From the NCBI GenBank assembly GCA_031274285.1, contig JAISQJ010000094.1, positions 1 to 53,190 of the forward strand: 53,190 nt of DNA, in the 5' to 3' direction. Source of the DNA: Treponema sp. (GTDB lineage: Bacteria; Spirochaetota; Spirochaetia; Treponematales; Breznakiellaceae). How positions within the stretch are numbered: the stretch's first letter is position 1; every line of letters starts with the position of its first letter. Below are positions 39,556 through 48,116 of this stretch, in pieces. Made by a program: the position numbers and the translations under genes. The notes under the pieces are model-generated. The model was not told the DNA's origin, did not search any database, and saw only the letters and a program-made list of their open reading frames with translations.

Positions 39556-41913
39556 ATGGCAGTAAAAGAAGCGAACGATACCGGTGCGGTGAAAACCAAG
39601 TCTAAGCCCGCGGTTAAAGCTAAGGCCGCAAGTAAGACCGCGGTTAAGGCTAAAGCTGCAACCAAAGCCAAGGCCGCAACCAAAGCTAAAGCCGCAACCA
39701 AAGCCAAGGGCGCAGTCGAAGGCAAGGCCGCAGCCAAGACCAAGGCCGCAGCCAAAACAGAGAAGGCCAAGGGCTCCTCCGCGAAAGTGCCGGAGAAGAA
39801 AACTCTTATCATCATGGAATCTCCCCATAAGGCGGAAACGGTCCAGAAAATACTGGGCTCCGCCTATACGGTGAAGGCCTGCATTGGTCATTTGATAGAC
39901 CTGCCCAAGTCACGAATCGCTATTGATGTGGATCGTAACTTTGAGCCTGAGTACATCACCGTCAGGGGCCGGTCCAAACTTTTGAAGGAACTCCAGGGGG
40001 ACGCCAAGAAATCCGGCCTGGTGCTGCTGGCCAGCGACCCCGATCGGGAAGGGGAGGCCATCGCCTGGCATTTACGAAACGCCATTGCCGCGAAGACCGA
40101 CAAGGTCCCGGTCCGGCGGATCAGTATCAATGAAATCACCCCCCAGGTGGTAAAGGACGCGGTGCTTAACCCCCAGGACATCAACGAGGACCTGGTGAAT
40201 GCCCAAAAAGCCCGGCGGGTCCTGGACCGGCTGGTGGGTTACAACCTTTCCCCCCTGCTCTGGAAGAAGGTGAAAAACGGTTTGTCCGCCGGACGGGTAC
40301 AGTCTGTGGCCCTGCGGATCATCTGCGAGCGGGAGAAGGAGGTGGAGTCCTTTACCCCGGAGGAATTCTGGACCCTGGATGTGGATTTTAGGGTGGGGAA
40401 GAGCGCGTATACCGCCCAGCTCGTAAGCTGGCGGGGGGCCAAGCCGGAACTGAAAAACGAAGAGTCCGTTACCGCCATTATCGCGGAACTGAAGGATGCG
40501 GACTGCGTGGTGGCCGATATTCGGGAGACCGAGCGGACCCTGCGGCCCCGGCCCCCCTTTACCACCAGCCAGATGCAGCAGACCTCGGCCAACCGCCTGG
40601 GCTTTACCGCCCGTAAAACCATGCAGGTGGCCCAGCAGTTGTACGAGGGGGTCAATGTAGGGGCTTCCAGAGTCGGGCTTATCACCTACATGCGTACCGA
40701 CTCGGTACGTATTTCCCAGACCGCCTTGGAAGAGGTGCGGGAATGGCTGGGCCAGAACTATCCCGGGGAACTTCCCGAAAACCCCGTTGAGTATACGGTG
40801 GGAAAAAAGGCCCAGGATGCCCACGAGGCGATCCGGCCCACCTTTGTGCAGTACACCCCCGATTTCATCAAGGATTACCTGAACCGGGATCAGCTCCGGC
40901 TTTACACCATTATCTGGGAACGTTTTGTCGCCAGCCAGATGACAAACGCCAAGACCCGGACCGTAAGCGCCGATATTGCCGCGGGGGAGGGCCTGTTCCG
41001 GATCGCGGGAACCAAGTTTATCGAGCGGGGATTCTATAAGGTTATGAAGCTCCTGGCCGCCAAGGATGAAAAGGGCAGCCCCTATCCGCCCTTTAAGACC
41101 GGCGACAAGGTGGCGGTGGATAAGTTCTACCCCGAGCAGCATTTTACCCAGGGCCCCCCCCGCTACACCGATGCGTCTATCGTGCGGGTTCTGGAGGAGA
41201 AGGGGATAGGCCGTCCTTCCACTTATGCGCCCATCATCTCGGTACTGTTGGACCGTTACTATGTAACCCGATCCAACAAGCAGTTGGAGCCCACCATTTT
41301 GGGAAAGCTCATCAACGATATGCTGGTGGAGTATTTTCCCCATTACATTGACGCGGCCTTTACTGCGGACATGGAAAACAAACTGGACGAGGTGGAGGAC
41401 AGCGCCATTAAATGGCCGGACATGATCCGGGAGTTTTGGACTCCTTTTAAGGACCGGCTTGATGATGTGGGGAAGACTCTGGAATCCTTTAAGGGATCCC
41501 TGGATGAACCGACAGATTACGTATGCGAGAAGTGCGGAAAACCCATGGTAAAGAAGCTGGGCCGTTTTGGTTTTTTCCTGGCCTGTACCGGGTTCCCCGA
41601 ATGCCGCAATACCAAGTCCATTCCCCTGGCCAAGTGTCCCAAATGCGGCGGCGATATTGTGGCCCGGAAGAACCGGGGCCGGGGGAAAGAATTCTACGGC
41701 TGTACCAATTATCCCGCCTGTGATTTCATCAGCCACTATAAGCCCATCAACCAAGACTGCCCCAAGTGCGGCCAGTTCCTGGTGGAGAAGTACGACAAGA
41801 AGAACGGCTACCATAAGGCCTGTATCAATCCCGGCTGTGATTACCTTCACAGTGACGATGAGGAACCGGCCGGTTCCGGACAAAGGGAAGGCGGGAAAGA
41901 TGATGAAGAATAA
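39556..41913 (+). CDS. topA: DNA topoisomerase I with Lys/Ala-rich N-terminal tail
   Basis: A 785-residue type IA topoisomerase that relaxes negative supercoils. Residues 1-75 are a Lys/Ala-rich tail with hexapeptide repeats, not part of the usual enzyme. The Toprim domain starts KKTLIIMESPHKAETV (about 77-92) and has LVLLASDPDREGEAIAWHL. The active tyrosine is Y378 in GLITYMRTDSVRIS. Three C-terminal zinc ribbons follow: CEKCGKPM...CTGFPEC, CPKCGGDI...CTNYPAC and CPKCGQFL...CINPGC. AAAGGAA lies 8-10 bases before the ATG. The next Xer gene overlaps by 14 bases. Confidence 0.96.
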   Translation: MAVKEANDTGAVKTKSKPAVKAKAASKTAVKAKAATKAKAATKAKAATKAKGAVEGKAAAKTKAAAKTEKAKGSSAKVPEKKTLIIMESPHKAETVQKILGSAYTVKACIGHLIDLPKSRIAIDVDRNFEPEYITVRGRSKLLKELQGDAKKSGLVLLASDPDREGEAIAWHLRNAIAAKTDKVPVRRISINEITPQVVKDAVLNPQDINEDLVNAQKARRVLDRLVGYNLSPLLWKKVKNGLSAGRVQSVALRIICEREKEVESFTPEEFWTLDVDFRVGKSAYTAQLVSWRGAKPELKNEESVTAIIAELKDADCVVADIRETERTLRPRPPFTTSQMQQTSANRLGFTARKTMQVAQQLYEGVNVGASRVGLITYMRTDSVRISQTALEEVREWLGQNYPGELPENPVEYTVGKKAQDAHEAIRPTFVQYTPDFIKDYLNRDQLRLYTIIWERFVASQMTNAKTRTVSADIAAGEGLFRIAGTKFIERGFYKVMKLLAAKDEKGSPYPPFKTGDKVAVDKFYPEQHFTQGPPRYTDASIVRVLEEKGIGRPSTYAPIISVLLDRYYVTRSNKQLEPTILGKLINDMLVEYFPHYIDAAFTADMENKLDEVEDSAIKWPDMIREFWTPFKDRLDDVGKTLESFKGSLDEPTDYVCEKCGKPMVKKLGRFGFFLACTGFPECRNTKSIPLAKCPKCGGDIVARKNRGRGKEFYGCTNYPACDFISHYKPINQDCPKCGQFLVEKYDKKNGYHKACINPGCDYLHSDDEEPAGSGQREGGKDDEE
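39649..39756 (+). repeat. Six 18-bp tandem repeats inside topA
   Basis: Units start at 39649, 39667, 39685, 39703, 39721 and 39739. The first three encode Ala-Lys-Ala-Ala-Thr-Lys exactly (residues 32-49) and differ only at third positions; the last three are diverged (AKGAVE, GKAAAK, TKAAAK). Such a tract can expand or shrink by slippage in steps of six residues. Confidence 0.85.
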
Positions 41914-42838
41914 TCCCGGCATACCGGGCAAGGATTCCGCGGTGGAGGTGGAGGAGATTTCCGAATACCTCTCCTACCTGCAGACAGTGCGCGGAGTTTC
42001 GGTCAGGACCATTGAGGCCTACGGCAAGGACCTGGCCCACTTTGCCAATTACTGCGCCAATCATGACTATAAGATTGGGGAGGTAAACGCCAATGAGGTG
42101 CGGAATTTTATCGCCGACCAGAGCGCCGAGGGGGCTGCGGCGGTGAGTGTGAACCGGGCCCTCTCGTCTATCCGGGGATTCTACCGCTGGCAGGTCCGCT
42201 TTGGCCGCCGCCCGGATAACCCCTGTATCACCCTGCGAAACCTTAAGAGCCCCAAGACCCTGCCCAGTTTCCTCTGGGAACCGGAGATGGCCAGCTTTGC
42301 CGTGCTCCCTGAAACGGCGGGGATCCTTTGGCCCGCCAGGGACAAGGCCCTGATCCTGGTCATGTATTCCGCGGGCTTAAGAATCTCCGAGCTTGCCTCC
42401 CTGTCCCTGCCCAGACTCGATTCCGATCTGGGGGGAGGCCGCGTTATCGGCAAGGGGGACAAGGAGCGCTTTGTGTTTTTCTCCGACGAGGCCAGGGAGG
42501 CCTTAAAGGCTTACCTGCCGGAACGGCGGGGGAGGATCAAGACCGACGGGAAGAAGCCCACGGACAAGGTGTTTATCAACCGGACCGGCAAGGCTATCTC
42601 GGTCCCCGGAGTGCGGTGGATCATCGCTAAGTATGTGGAGCGTTCAGGTTTGGGAAAGCACATCCACCCCCATAGCCTGCGCCATAGCTTCGCCACCCAT
42701 CTGGTGAATTCGGGCTGCGATGTCCGGGTGGTACAGGAACTCCTGGGCCACGCCAGTCTTTCCACGACCCAGCGTTACACCCATGTTAACATTGACCGGC
42801 TTAGGAAGGTGTATGTGAAGGCGCATCCCCATGGTTAA
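41900..42838 (+). CDS. XerC/XerD-type tyrosine recombinase, second copy
   Basis: A 312-residue recombinase. N-domain VEEISEYLSYLQTVRGVSVRTIEAYGKDLAHF; catalytic part with Arg in LVMYSAGLRISELASL, Lys in GRVIGKGDKERFV, HSLRHSFATHLVNSG, LLGHASLSTTQRYTHV. Two Met codons (41900, 41903) follow GGCGGGAAAG; both give nearly the same protein. It overlaps topA by 14 bases. The place between topA and hslV is that of the T. pallidum recombinase TP0395. Longer in-frame readings upstream lie within topA and are not coding. Confidence 0.92.
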   Translation: MMKNNPGIPGKDSAVEVEEISEYLSYLQTVRGVSVRTIEAYGKDLAHFANYCANHDYKIGEVNANEVRNFIADQSAEGAAAVSVNRALSSIRGFYRWQVRFGRRPDNPCITLRNLKSPKTLPSFLWEPEMASFAVLPETAGILWPARDKALILVMYSAGLRISELASLSLPRLDSDLGGGRVIGKGDKERFVFFSDEAREALKAYLPERRGRIKTDGKKPTDKVFINRTGKAISVPGVRWIIAKYVERSGLGKHIHPHSLRHSFATHLVNSGCDVRVVQELLGHASLSTTQRYTHVNIDRLRKVYVKAHPHG

Positions 42839-42884
42839 GGGGTCTTTAGTATTGATACCGTCTCTGACGGAGGAGGAATAAGAA

Positions 42885-43436
42885 GTGAGAAAAAATGAGA
42901 ACGGCAAGATTCGATCCACCACGGTACTGGCGGTGCGCCGCGACGGCAAGGTTGCCATGGCCGGGGACGGACAGGTAACCCTGGGAGAGACGGTGATGAA
43001 GAACAACGCTCACAAGGTCCGCCGCCTCATGGACGGAAAGGTGCTCTGCGGATTCGCCGGGGCCACCGCCGACGCCTTTACCCTCTTTGACCGTTTTGAG
43101 GAAAAGCTCAAGGAATACTCGGGGGACCTGCGCCGGGCCGCGGTGGAACTTGCCAAGGACTGGCGGACCGATCGGGCCCTCCGGCGTTTGGAAGCCCTGC
43201 TCCTGACCGCGGACCTTAGTACCACCCTGCTCATCTCCGGGACCGGGGATGTGATCGAGCCGGAGGGGGATGCCCTGGCCATAGGCTCCGGGGGGAATTA
43301 CGCGTATGCGGCGGCCCTAGCCTACCTTGAAGGAAGCAAATATACCGCCGCGGAAATAGCGAAGAAGAGTCTTGGTATCGCAGGCACTATATGTATCTAT
43401 ACCAACGGGCAAATCACCCTGGAGGAATTATCATGA
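42885..43436 (+). CDS. hslV: ATP-dependent protease subunit HslV
   Basis: A 183-residue proteasome-like peptidase. [28 protein letters not shown] matches the mature N-terminus of HslV, so T12 would be the catalytic residue and the 11 residues before it a propeptide to be removed. Most bacterial HslV proteins have only the initiator Met. Also seen: '[25 protein letters not shown]' and '[16 protein letters not shown]'. It starts with GTG, 3-7 bases after GGAGGAATAAG; no later in-frame start exists before T12. The last 4 bases overlap hslU. Confidence 0.94.
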   Translation: MRKNENGKIRSTTVLAVRRDGKVAMAGDGQVTLGETVMKNNAHKVRRLMDGKVLCGFAGATADAFTLFDRFEEKLKEYSGDLRRAAVELAKDWRTDRALRRLEALLLTADLSTTLLISGTGDVIEPEGDALAIGSGGNYAYAAALAYLEGSKYTAAEIAKKSLGIAGTICIYTNGQITLEELS

Positions 43437-44977
43437 ACCAGGTTGATATGGGCCGGGGGGAGAAGCCGCTTCTGAAGGGGGAAACCTTTTCTCCCCGGGA
43501 GATTGTGGCGGAGCTGGATAAGTACATTGTGGGGCAGAAGAAGGCCAAGCGGGCGGTGGCGGTGGCCCTGCGAAACCGGATGCGGCGGCTCAAGCTGGAC
43601 CCGGAGATTCGGGAGGATATTACCCCCAAGAACATCCTGATGATCGGTCCCACGGGGGTGGGAAAAACCGAGATCGCCCGCCGCCTGGCCAAGCTTGCCG
43701 GTTCGCCCTTTATCAAGGTGGAAGCCACCAAGTACACCGAAGTCGGCTATGTGGGCCGGGATGTGGAGTCCATGATTCGGGATCTCATGGCCATGGGTTT
43801 CCAGATGGTAAAACAGGAAATGCAGGAGAAGGTGAAAGAGGAAGCGGAAAGACGGGCGGAGGAAGCGCTGCTGGATCTTCTGCTGCCGGGGACCGGGAAA
43901 AAAAAGCCCAGGGAAGCTAAGCCGAAGCCCGCCCCCGTGGTACGCCCCTTCTCCTTCAACAACCCCGGGGAACCGGGAATCATGGGCGCCGCCATCCAGG
44001 TGGGCTTCCCCATTTTTAAGCAGGGCAATAAGGAAATCCCCGCCCAGGGGGAACCCGATCAGGAGGCTAAGGAACCTGCCGAAGAGGCCGCGGCGGAGAA
44101 GGATAACTCCACCAGGGAAAAATTCCGGACCATGCTCAGGGAGGGGAAACTGGAGGATCGCAGTGTGGAGCTTTCGGTAAGCCAAACCCCCCAGTTCCCC
44201 GGCATGGACATGATGGCCGGCATGGGGGAAATCGGGACCGGCCTGACCGAATTCATGAGCGCCCTGGGAGGCAGTCAGAAAAACAAGGTGCTCCCCATCA
44301 AGCGGGCCCGGGAGATTCTGATCAACGAGGAAGCAGAGAAGCTTATCGACTGGGACCGGGTAGGCGAGGAAGCCCGGCAGCGGGTAGAGGAAACGGGAAT
44401 TGTCTTTATCGACGAGATAGACAAGATAGCGGTCAAGGGCCAGCGGGGCGGGCCCGATGTCAGCCGTGAAGGGGTACAGCGGGATATCCTTCCCATTGTG
44501 GAGGGGGCTACGGTGAATACTAAGTGGGGGCCGGTGAATACCGACCACATCCTCTTTATCGCCGCCGGGGCTTTCAACATGAGCAAGCCTTCGGACCTGA
44601 TCCCCGAACTGCAGGGCCGCTTCCCCCTACGGGTGGAACTTGATTCCCTGGGGGAAGAGGACTTCCTGCGGATCCTTACGGAACCCAAGAACGCCCTGAC
44701 CAAGCAGTACGTCGGGCTCCTTGGCACCGAGGGAATCGAGATAAACTTTACCCAGGACGCCATAAAGCGCCTTGCCGCCCTGGCCGCGGAGGTAAACTCC
44801 CGGCTGGAGAATATCGGCGCCCGGAGGCTCCACACCATCATGGAAGCCCTGTTGGAGGAGCTTTCTTTTGAGGCGCCGGATATTGCCCCTGCCGTGATAA
44901 ACATAAGCCCGGAGTATGTGGAGGAAAAACTCTCCGATGTGGTGAAGGATCAGGATTTGGGCCGGTATATACTCTAA
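43433..44977 (+). CDS. hslU: ATP-dependent protease ATPase subunit HslU
   Basis: A 514-residue AAA+ unfoldase that feeds Hsl[32 protein letters not shown] is the standard opening; Walker [13 protein letters not shown] (about 71-82); [20 protein letters not shown] is the pore loop (GYVG); Walker [13 protein letters not shown] (about 322-333). The I-domain between them (about 115-290) is about 60 residues longer than in E. coli (443 total), with a Pro/Glu-rich stretch. The ATG overlaps the hslV stop and follows GGAGGAA. Confidence 0.95.
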   Translation: MNQVDMGRGEKPLLKGETFSPREIVAELDKYIVGQKKAKRAVAVALRNRMRRLKLDPEIREDITPKNILMIGPTGVGKTEIARRLAKLAGSPFIKVEATKYTEVGYVGRDVESMIRDLMAMGFQMVKQEMQEKVKEEAERRAEEALLDLLLPGTGKKKPREAKPKPAPVVRPFSFNNPGEPGIMGAAIQVGFPIFKQGNKEIPAQGEPDQEAKEPAEEAAAEKDNSTREKFRTMLREGKLEDRSVELSVSQTPQFPGMDMMAGMGEIGTGLTEFMSALGGSQKNKVLPIKRAREILINEEAEKLIDWDRVGEEARQRVEETGIVFIDEIDKIAVKGQRGGPDVSREGVQRDILPIVEGATVNTKWGPVNTDHILFIAAGAFNMSKPSDLIPELQGRFPLRVELDSLGEEDFLRILTEPKNALTKQYVGLLGTEGIEINFTQDAIKRLAALAAEVNSRLENIGARRLHTIMEALLEELSFEAPDIAPAVINISPEYVEEKLSDVVKDQDLGRYIL

Positions 44978-44998
44978 ATCTGTTTAGGAAAAGGGCCG

Positions 44999-45020
44999 AT
45001 GATGTAAAGGGAGGCATCAT
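44999..45020 (+). promoter_or_regulatory. Small hairpin around the flgB ribosome site
   Basis: ATGATG (44999-45004) pairs with CATCAT (45015-45020). The loop holds AAGGGAGG and the 3' arm includes the first two bases of the flgB start codon. It could moderate flgB translation, but six pairs with four A-T is weak. Confidence 0.35.
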
Positions 45021-45435
45021 GATAGCGAATAATTTTGAGAAGACCGTTGATCTCTTGCACCGGGCCATGGATGCCAACCTCATCCGCCGGGACGTGATTG
45101 CCCACAACATGACCAATGTGGGCGTGCCCAACTACAAGCGCCAGATCGTCAATTTTGAAAGCGAACTGAAACGGGCCCTGGACACGGAAAAGAACCGGCC
45201 AGCCCTGGAACTTACCAGGACCGATGAGCGGCATCTACCCGCATGGCGGGAGCGGGATTACCGGGACGTGAAGCCCCGGCGTGTTCTGGACTATACCACC
45301 ACGTACAACAACAACGGGAATAACGTAGACCCTGAGCAGGAGTTGATGGGGGCCCTGGAAAACCAGATGACCTACACGCTCCTGGCCCAGGCCGCGGCCT
45401 TTGAGTTCGGCCAGGTGAGCCGGGCCCTGCGATAA
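45019..45435 (+). CDS. flgB: Flagellar basal-body rod protein FlgB
   Basis: A 138-residue proximal rod protein: TVDLLHRAMDANLIRRDVIAHNMTNVGVPNYKRQIVNFESEL is the typical FlgB opening, and NNNGNNVDPEQELMGALENQMTYTLLAQA the second conserved block. It is exported through the flagellar system and has no signal peptide. First gene of the flgB-flgC-fliE-F-G-H-I-J operon. No promoter with good spacing was found in the 41 bases after hslU, so it may be read from upstream. Confidence 0.95.
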   Translation: MIANNFEKTVDLLHRAMDANLIRRDVIAHNMTNVGVPNYKRQIVNFESELKRALDTEKNRPALELTRTDERHLPAWRERDYRDVKPRRVLDYTTTYNNNGNNVDPEQELMGALENQMTYTLLAQAAAFEFGQVSRALR

Positions 45436-45449
45436 GGTAGGAGGACGTA

Positions 45450-45911
45450 ATGGGAATCTTTAGTTCGATCAGTATCGCCGCCACCGGCATGAGCGCCGAG
45501 CGGCTCCGCCACGATGTGATCTCGGACAATATCGCCAACGTGTCCACCACCCGTACCAACGAGGGAGGGCCTTTCCGCCGGAGCCGGGTGATCCTGCGGC
45601 CGGTTACCGAAGGACCCTACTGGCGTTCCCCCTTCCTGCCGGATTCCCTAGACAACGGCAAGGGGAAGGGGGTGCGGGTATTGGAGATACAGAAGGACTT
45701 TGCTGCGGAAAATAAACTGGTCTACGATCCCACCCATCAGGACGCCATCAGGTCGGGACCCCGGGAAGGTTACGTGGAGATGCCCAACATAGATATTGTC
45801 ACCGAGATGGTGGATCTTATTGCCGCCAGCCGGGCTTACGAGGCCAACGCATCGATCATCGACGGGTCCAAGGCCATGTTTCAGCGGGCCCTGGACATTG
45901 GAGCCAGATAG
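45450..45911 (+). CDS. flgC: Flagellar basal-body rod protein FlgC
   Basis: A 153-residue rod protein. SSISIAATGMSAERLRHDVISDNIANVSTTRTNEGGPFRRSRV is the usual FlgC opening, and NIDIVTEMVDLIAASRAYEANASIIDGSKAMFQRALDIG the closing helix of rod proteins. It lies 14 bases after flgB, with TAGGAGG before the ATG. A strong hairpin follows the stop. Confidence 0.95.
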   Translation: MGIFSSISIAATGMSAERLRHDVISDNIANVSTTRTNEGGPFRRSRVILRPVTEGPYWRSPFLPDSLDNGKGKGVRVLEIQKDFAAENKLVYDPTHQDAIRSGPREGYVEMPNIDIVTEMVDLIAASRAYEANASIIDGSKAMFQRALDIGAR

Positions 45912-45916
45912 CTTTC

Positions 45917-45935
45917 CACCGGGCGATGCCCGGTG
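45917..45935 (+). other. Strong hairpin between flgC and fliE
   Basis: CACCGGGC (45917-45924) pairs perfectly with GCCCGGTG (45928-45935) around GAT. A second small stem CCGT/ACGG follows (about 45941-45953). With no T-tract it is unlikely to end transcription; an mRNA-stabilising or processing role within the operon is inference. Confidence 0.55.
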
Positions 45936-45968
45936 ATAGACCGTGAACAACGGTAAGGGGAGGGAATA

Positions 45969-46370
45969 ATGAACAGCATAGCGGGGAATGGATGGTACGA
46001 CATCGCTTCCGGAACTTTGAACATGAGGCAGACCCATCCGAAACATTTGCAGGCGGACTCCTATACCAGGGCCGGCGGTTTTACCGGCCCCGCGGGGCAG
46101 AGTATCATCAACCTTGAAAAGATCACCGGCGCCGGCGCGGTGACCAGGGCGGGAACCTTCGAGGAATCCATGCTGCAAGCCCTGGACCAGGTATCGGCAT
46201 CCGATCAATTCGCCGGAGCCCTGGCGCAGAAGGCTATCACTGAACCGGACACCGTTGACATTCACGATCTAACCATTGCCCAAGCCAAGGCAAGTATGTC
46301 CCTGGACATTACCCGGAACATCTTAAGCCGGCTGGTCCAGGGCTGGAGGGACATCATCAATACAAGGTAG
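45969..46370 (+). CDS. fliE: Flagellar hook-basal body protein FliE
   Basis: A 133-residue protein. The C-terminal part is FliE-like: TFEESMLQALDQVSASDQFAGALAQKAITEPDTVDIHDLTIAQAKASMSLDITRNILSRLVQGWRDII, with the 'DVHDV..A..KA..S...' pattern. FliE joins the MS ring to the rod. The N-terminal 60 residues are poorly conserved, as usual. AGGGGAGGG lies before the ATG. Confidence 0.93.
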   Translation: MNSIAGNGWYDIASGTLNMRQTHPKHLQADSYTRAGGFTGPAGQSIINLEKITGAGAVTRAGTFEESMLQALDQVSASDQFAGALAQKAITEPDTVDIHDLTIAQAKASMSLDITRNILSRLVQGWRDIINTR

Positions 46371-46409
46371 CCGGAAACGGGAAATTGTTTGTAGTCATAG
46401 GGGGGGGAT

Positions 46410-48113
46410 ATGGATTGGTTAAAAAAAATGATTGCCCAAATTCGCGGGCTCTGGGGAAAGTGGTCTTTGATCCAACGGGTCATTCTGGGGGCCATCGTTC
46501 TGGCAGTGATTGGCGGTGTTATCGCCCTGTTCTCAATTTCTTCGGTGCCCACCATGGTGCCGATCATTGACGTGCCCATTCAGGACGAGGCGGTTCGGGA
46601 CCGGATCATCACCAGGGTCAACGAGGAAGGGGTGCGGGTGGAAGTTACCGCCGCGGGGGTAATCCAGGTGGCCGATGAGCCCACCGCCCGGCGGCTCCGG
46701 TCCCTGCTTATCCGGGAGGATCTTATCCCCTCGAATGCGGATCCCTGGGCGATCTTCGATCAGGACCGCTGGACCATTACGGACTTTGAGCGGGATGTCA
46801 ACTTCCGCCGGGCCCAGACCCGGATGGTCACGGATCATATCAAAGCCCTGGACGAAGTGGACGACGCCAACGTGACGGTGGTCTTTCCTGAACGGACTCT
46901 GTTCCGCTCCGAACAGAACCCCACCACTGCCAGCGTGATCATCACCCCCAAGCCGGGAAGCGACATTACCGCCAACCGCAAGAAGATCGAGGGGATTCAG
47001 AAACTGCTCCGCTTTGCCATTGAAGGACTTACCGATCAAAACATCGTGATCACCGATCATGCGGGGAATGTGCTCAACGATTTTGAGAATATGGCTGCCG
47101 TGGACCGGATCGATGTTATCGAGCGGGAGAGTAAACACATTCAGACTCTGGAGGCCAAGTACCGGGCACAAGTCCTGGCGGCCCTGCAGCAAACCTTCAG
47201 CGACGACCGGGTCCGGGACCTCAACATCAAGATCGATATGGATATGTCCCGGAGGAGCATTGAGCGTGAACGGTATTCACCCATCGTGTTAAAACCCCGG
47301 ACTCCGGGACTGCCCTACGACGACTCCGAGATGGTGGAGTCCTTTACCCTTGCGGAAAGTGTTTCCGACACCACCTGGAGGGGAACGGGCTACAACCCCG
47401 AAGGCCCCGCGGGGGTGGAAGGCCAAACCCCTCCGGCCTTTAAGGACATGTCGAATCTTTACGGCGAGATGACTCAGCAGACCAGGGTTCATAACGAGGT
47501 GGTGAACAGCGAGAAGTCCCAGGAGGAACGGAGCCCCCAGATTGACCGGGTTACCGTGTCGGTGAATATCGACGGCCAGTGGAAGTGGAAGCGGGATGAA
47601 AAAAAGGAACCGGTCATCGCCGACGACGGTTCCATCGTGCGGGACTACATTCCCGTACCCCCCGAGCAGCTCCGCTCCGCCCAGCTCCTGGTTCAGGACG
47701 CGGTGGGCTACAACGCGGGCAGGGGGGATTCGGTAACGGTACAGAACATCCCCTTTGACCGGACCGCCCAGTTTAAGGCAGAGGACACCGCCTATTTCCG
47801 GCAAAAACAATTCCAAACCACCCTGCTGATATTCCTTATCGGCGTGGTTATACTGCTCATCTCCTTTATTGTTTTCCGTGCCATTAGCCGGGAACTGGAA
47901 CGGCGGCGGAGGCTTGCGGAGGACGAGCGGGCCAGACGGGAACAGGCAATCCGGGAAAGCGCCATTGCCCAGGCGGAAGAAGAAGGGGTGGATGTGTCCA
48001 TCTCCGTGGAGGAGCGGGCGCGGCTGGAGCTGCAGGAAAATGCGGCCAATATGGCCAAGGAACATCCCGAAGACGTGGCCCAGCTTATCAGAACCTGGCT
48101 CTTGGAGGAATAA
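46410..48113 (+). CDS. fliF: Flagellar MS-ring protein FliF
   Basis: A 567-residue membrane protein that forms the MS ring. Two membrane helices: VILGAIVLAVIGGVIALFS (about 24-42) and LLIFLIGVVILLISFIVF (about 471-488). Between them are the ring-building domains (PIQDEAVRDRIITRVNEEGVRVEVTAAGVI; VDDANVTVVFPERTLFRSEQNPTTASV; YRAQVLAALQQTFSDDRVRDLNIKIDMD). The cytoplasmic C-terminus, about 80 residues, binds FliG (HPEDVAQLIRTWLLEE). GGGGGGGAT precedes the ATG. Confidence 0.96.
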   Translation: MDWLKKMIAQIRGLWGKWSLIQRVILGAIVLAVIGGVIALFSISSVPTMVPIIDVPIQDEAVRDRIITRVNEEGVRVEVTAAGVIQVADEPTARRLRSLLIREDLIPSNADPWAIFDQDRWTITDFERDVNFRRAQTRMVTDHIKALDEVDDANVTVVFPERTLFRSEQNPTTASVIITPKPGSDITANRKKIEGIQKLLRFAIEGLTDQNIVITDHAGNVLNDFENMAAVDRIDVIERESKHIQTLEAKYRAQVLAALQQTFSDDRVRDLNIKIDMDMSRRSIERERYSPIVLKPRTPGLPYDDSEMVESFTLAESVSDTTWRGTGYNPEGPAGVEGQTPPAFKDMSNLYGEMTQQTRVHNEVVNSEKSQEERSPQIDRVTVSVNIDGQWKWKRDEKKEPVIADDGSIVRDYIPVPPEQLRSAQLLVQDAVGYNAGRGDSVTVQNIPFDRTAQFKAEDTAYFRQKQFQTTLLIFLIGVVILLISFIVFRAISRELERRRRLAEDERARREQAIRESAIAQAEEEGVDVSISVEERARLELQENAANMAKEHPEDVAQLIRTWLLEE

Positions 48114-48116
48114 GAA

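Noticed and set aside
41567-41899. Extended N-terminus for the second Xer recombinase
   Set aside because: The frame lies fully inside topA, encodes a Pro/Ala/Ser-rich shadow, and the family start fits ATG 41900/41903.
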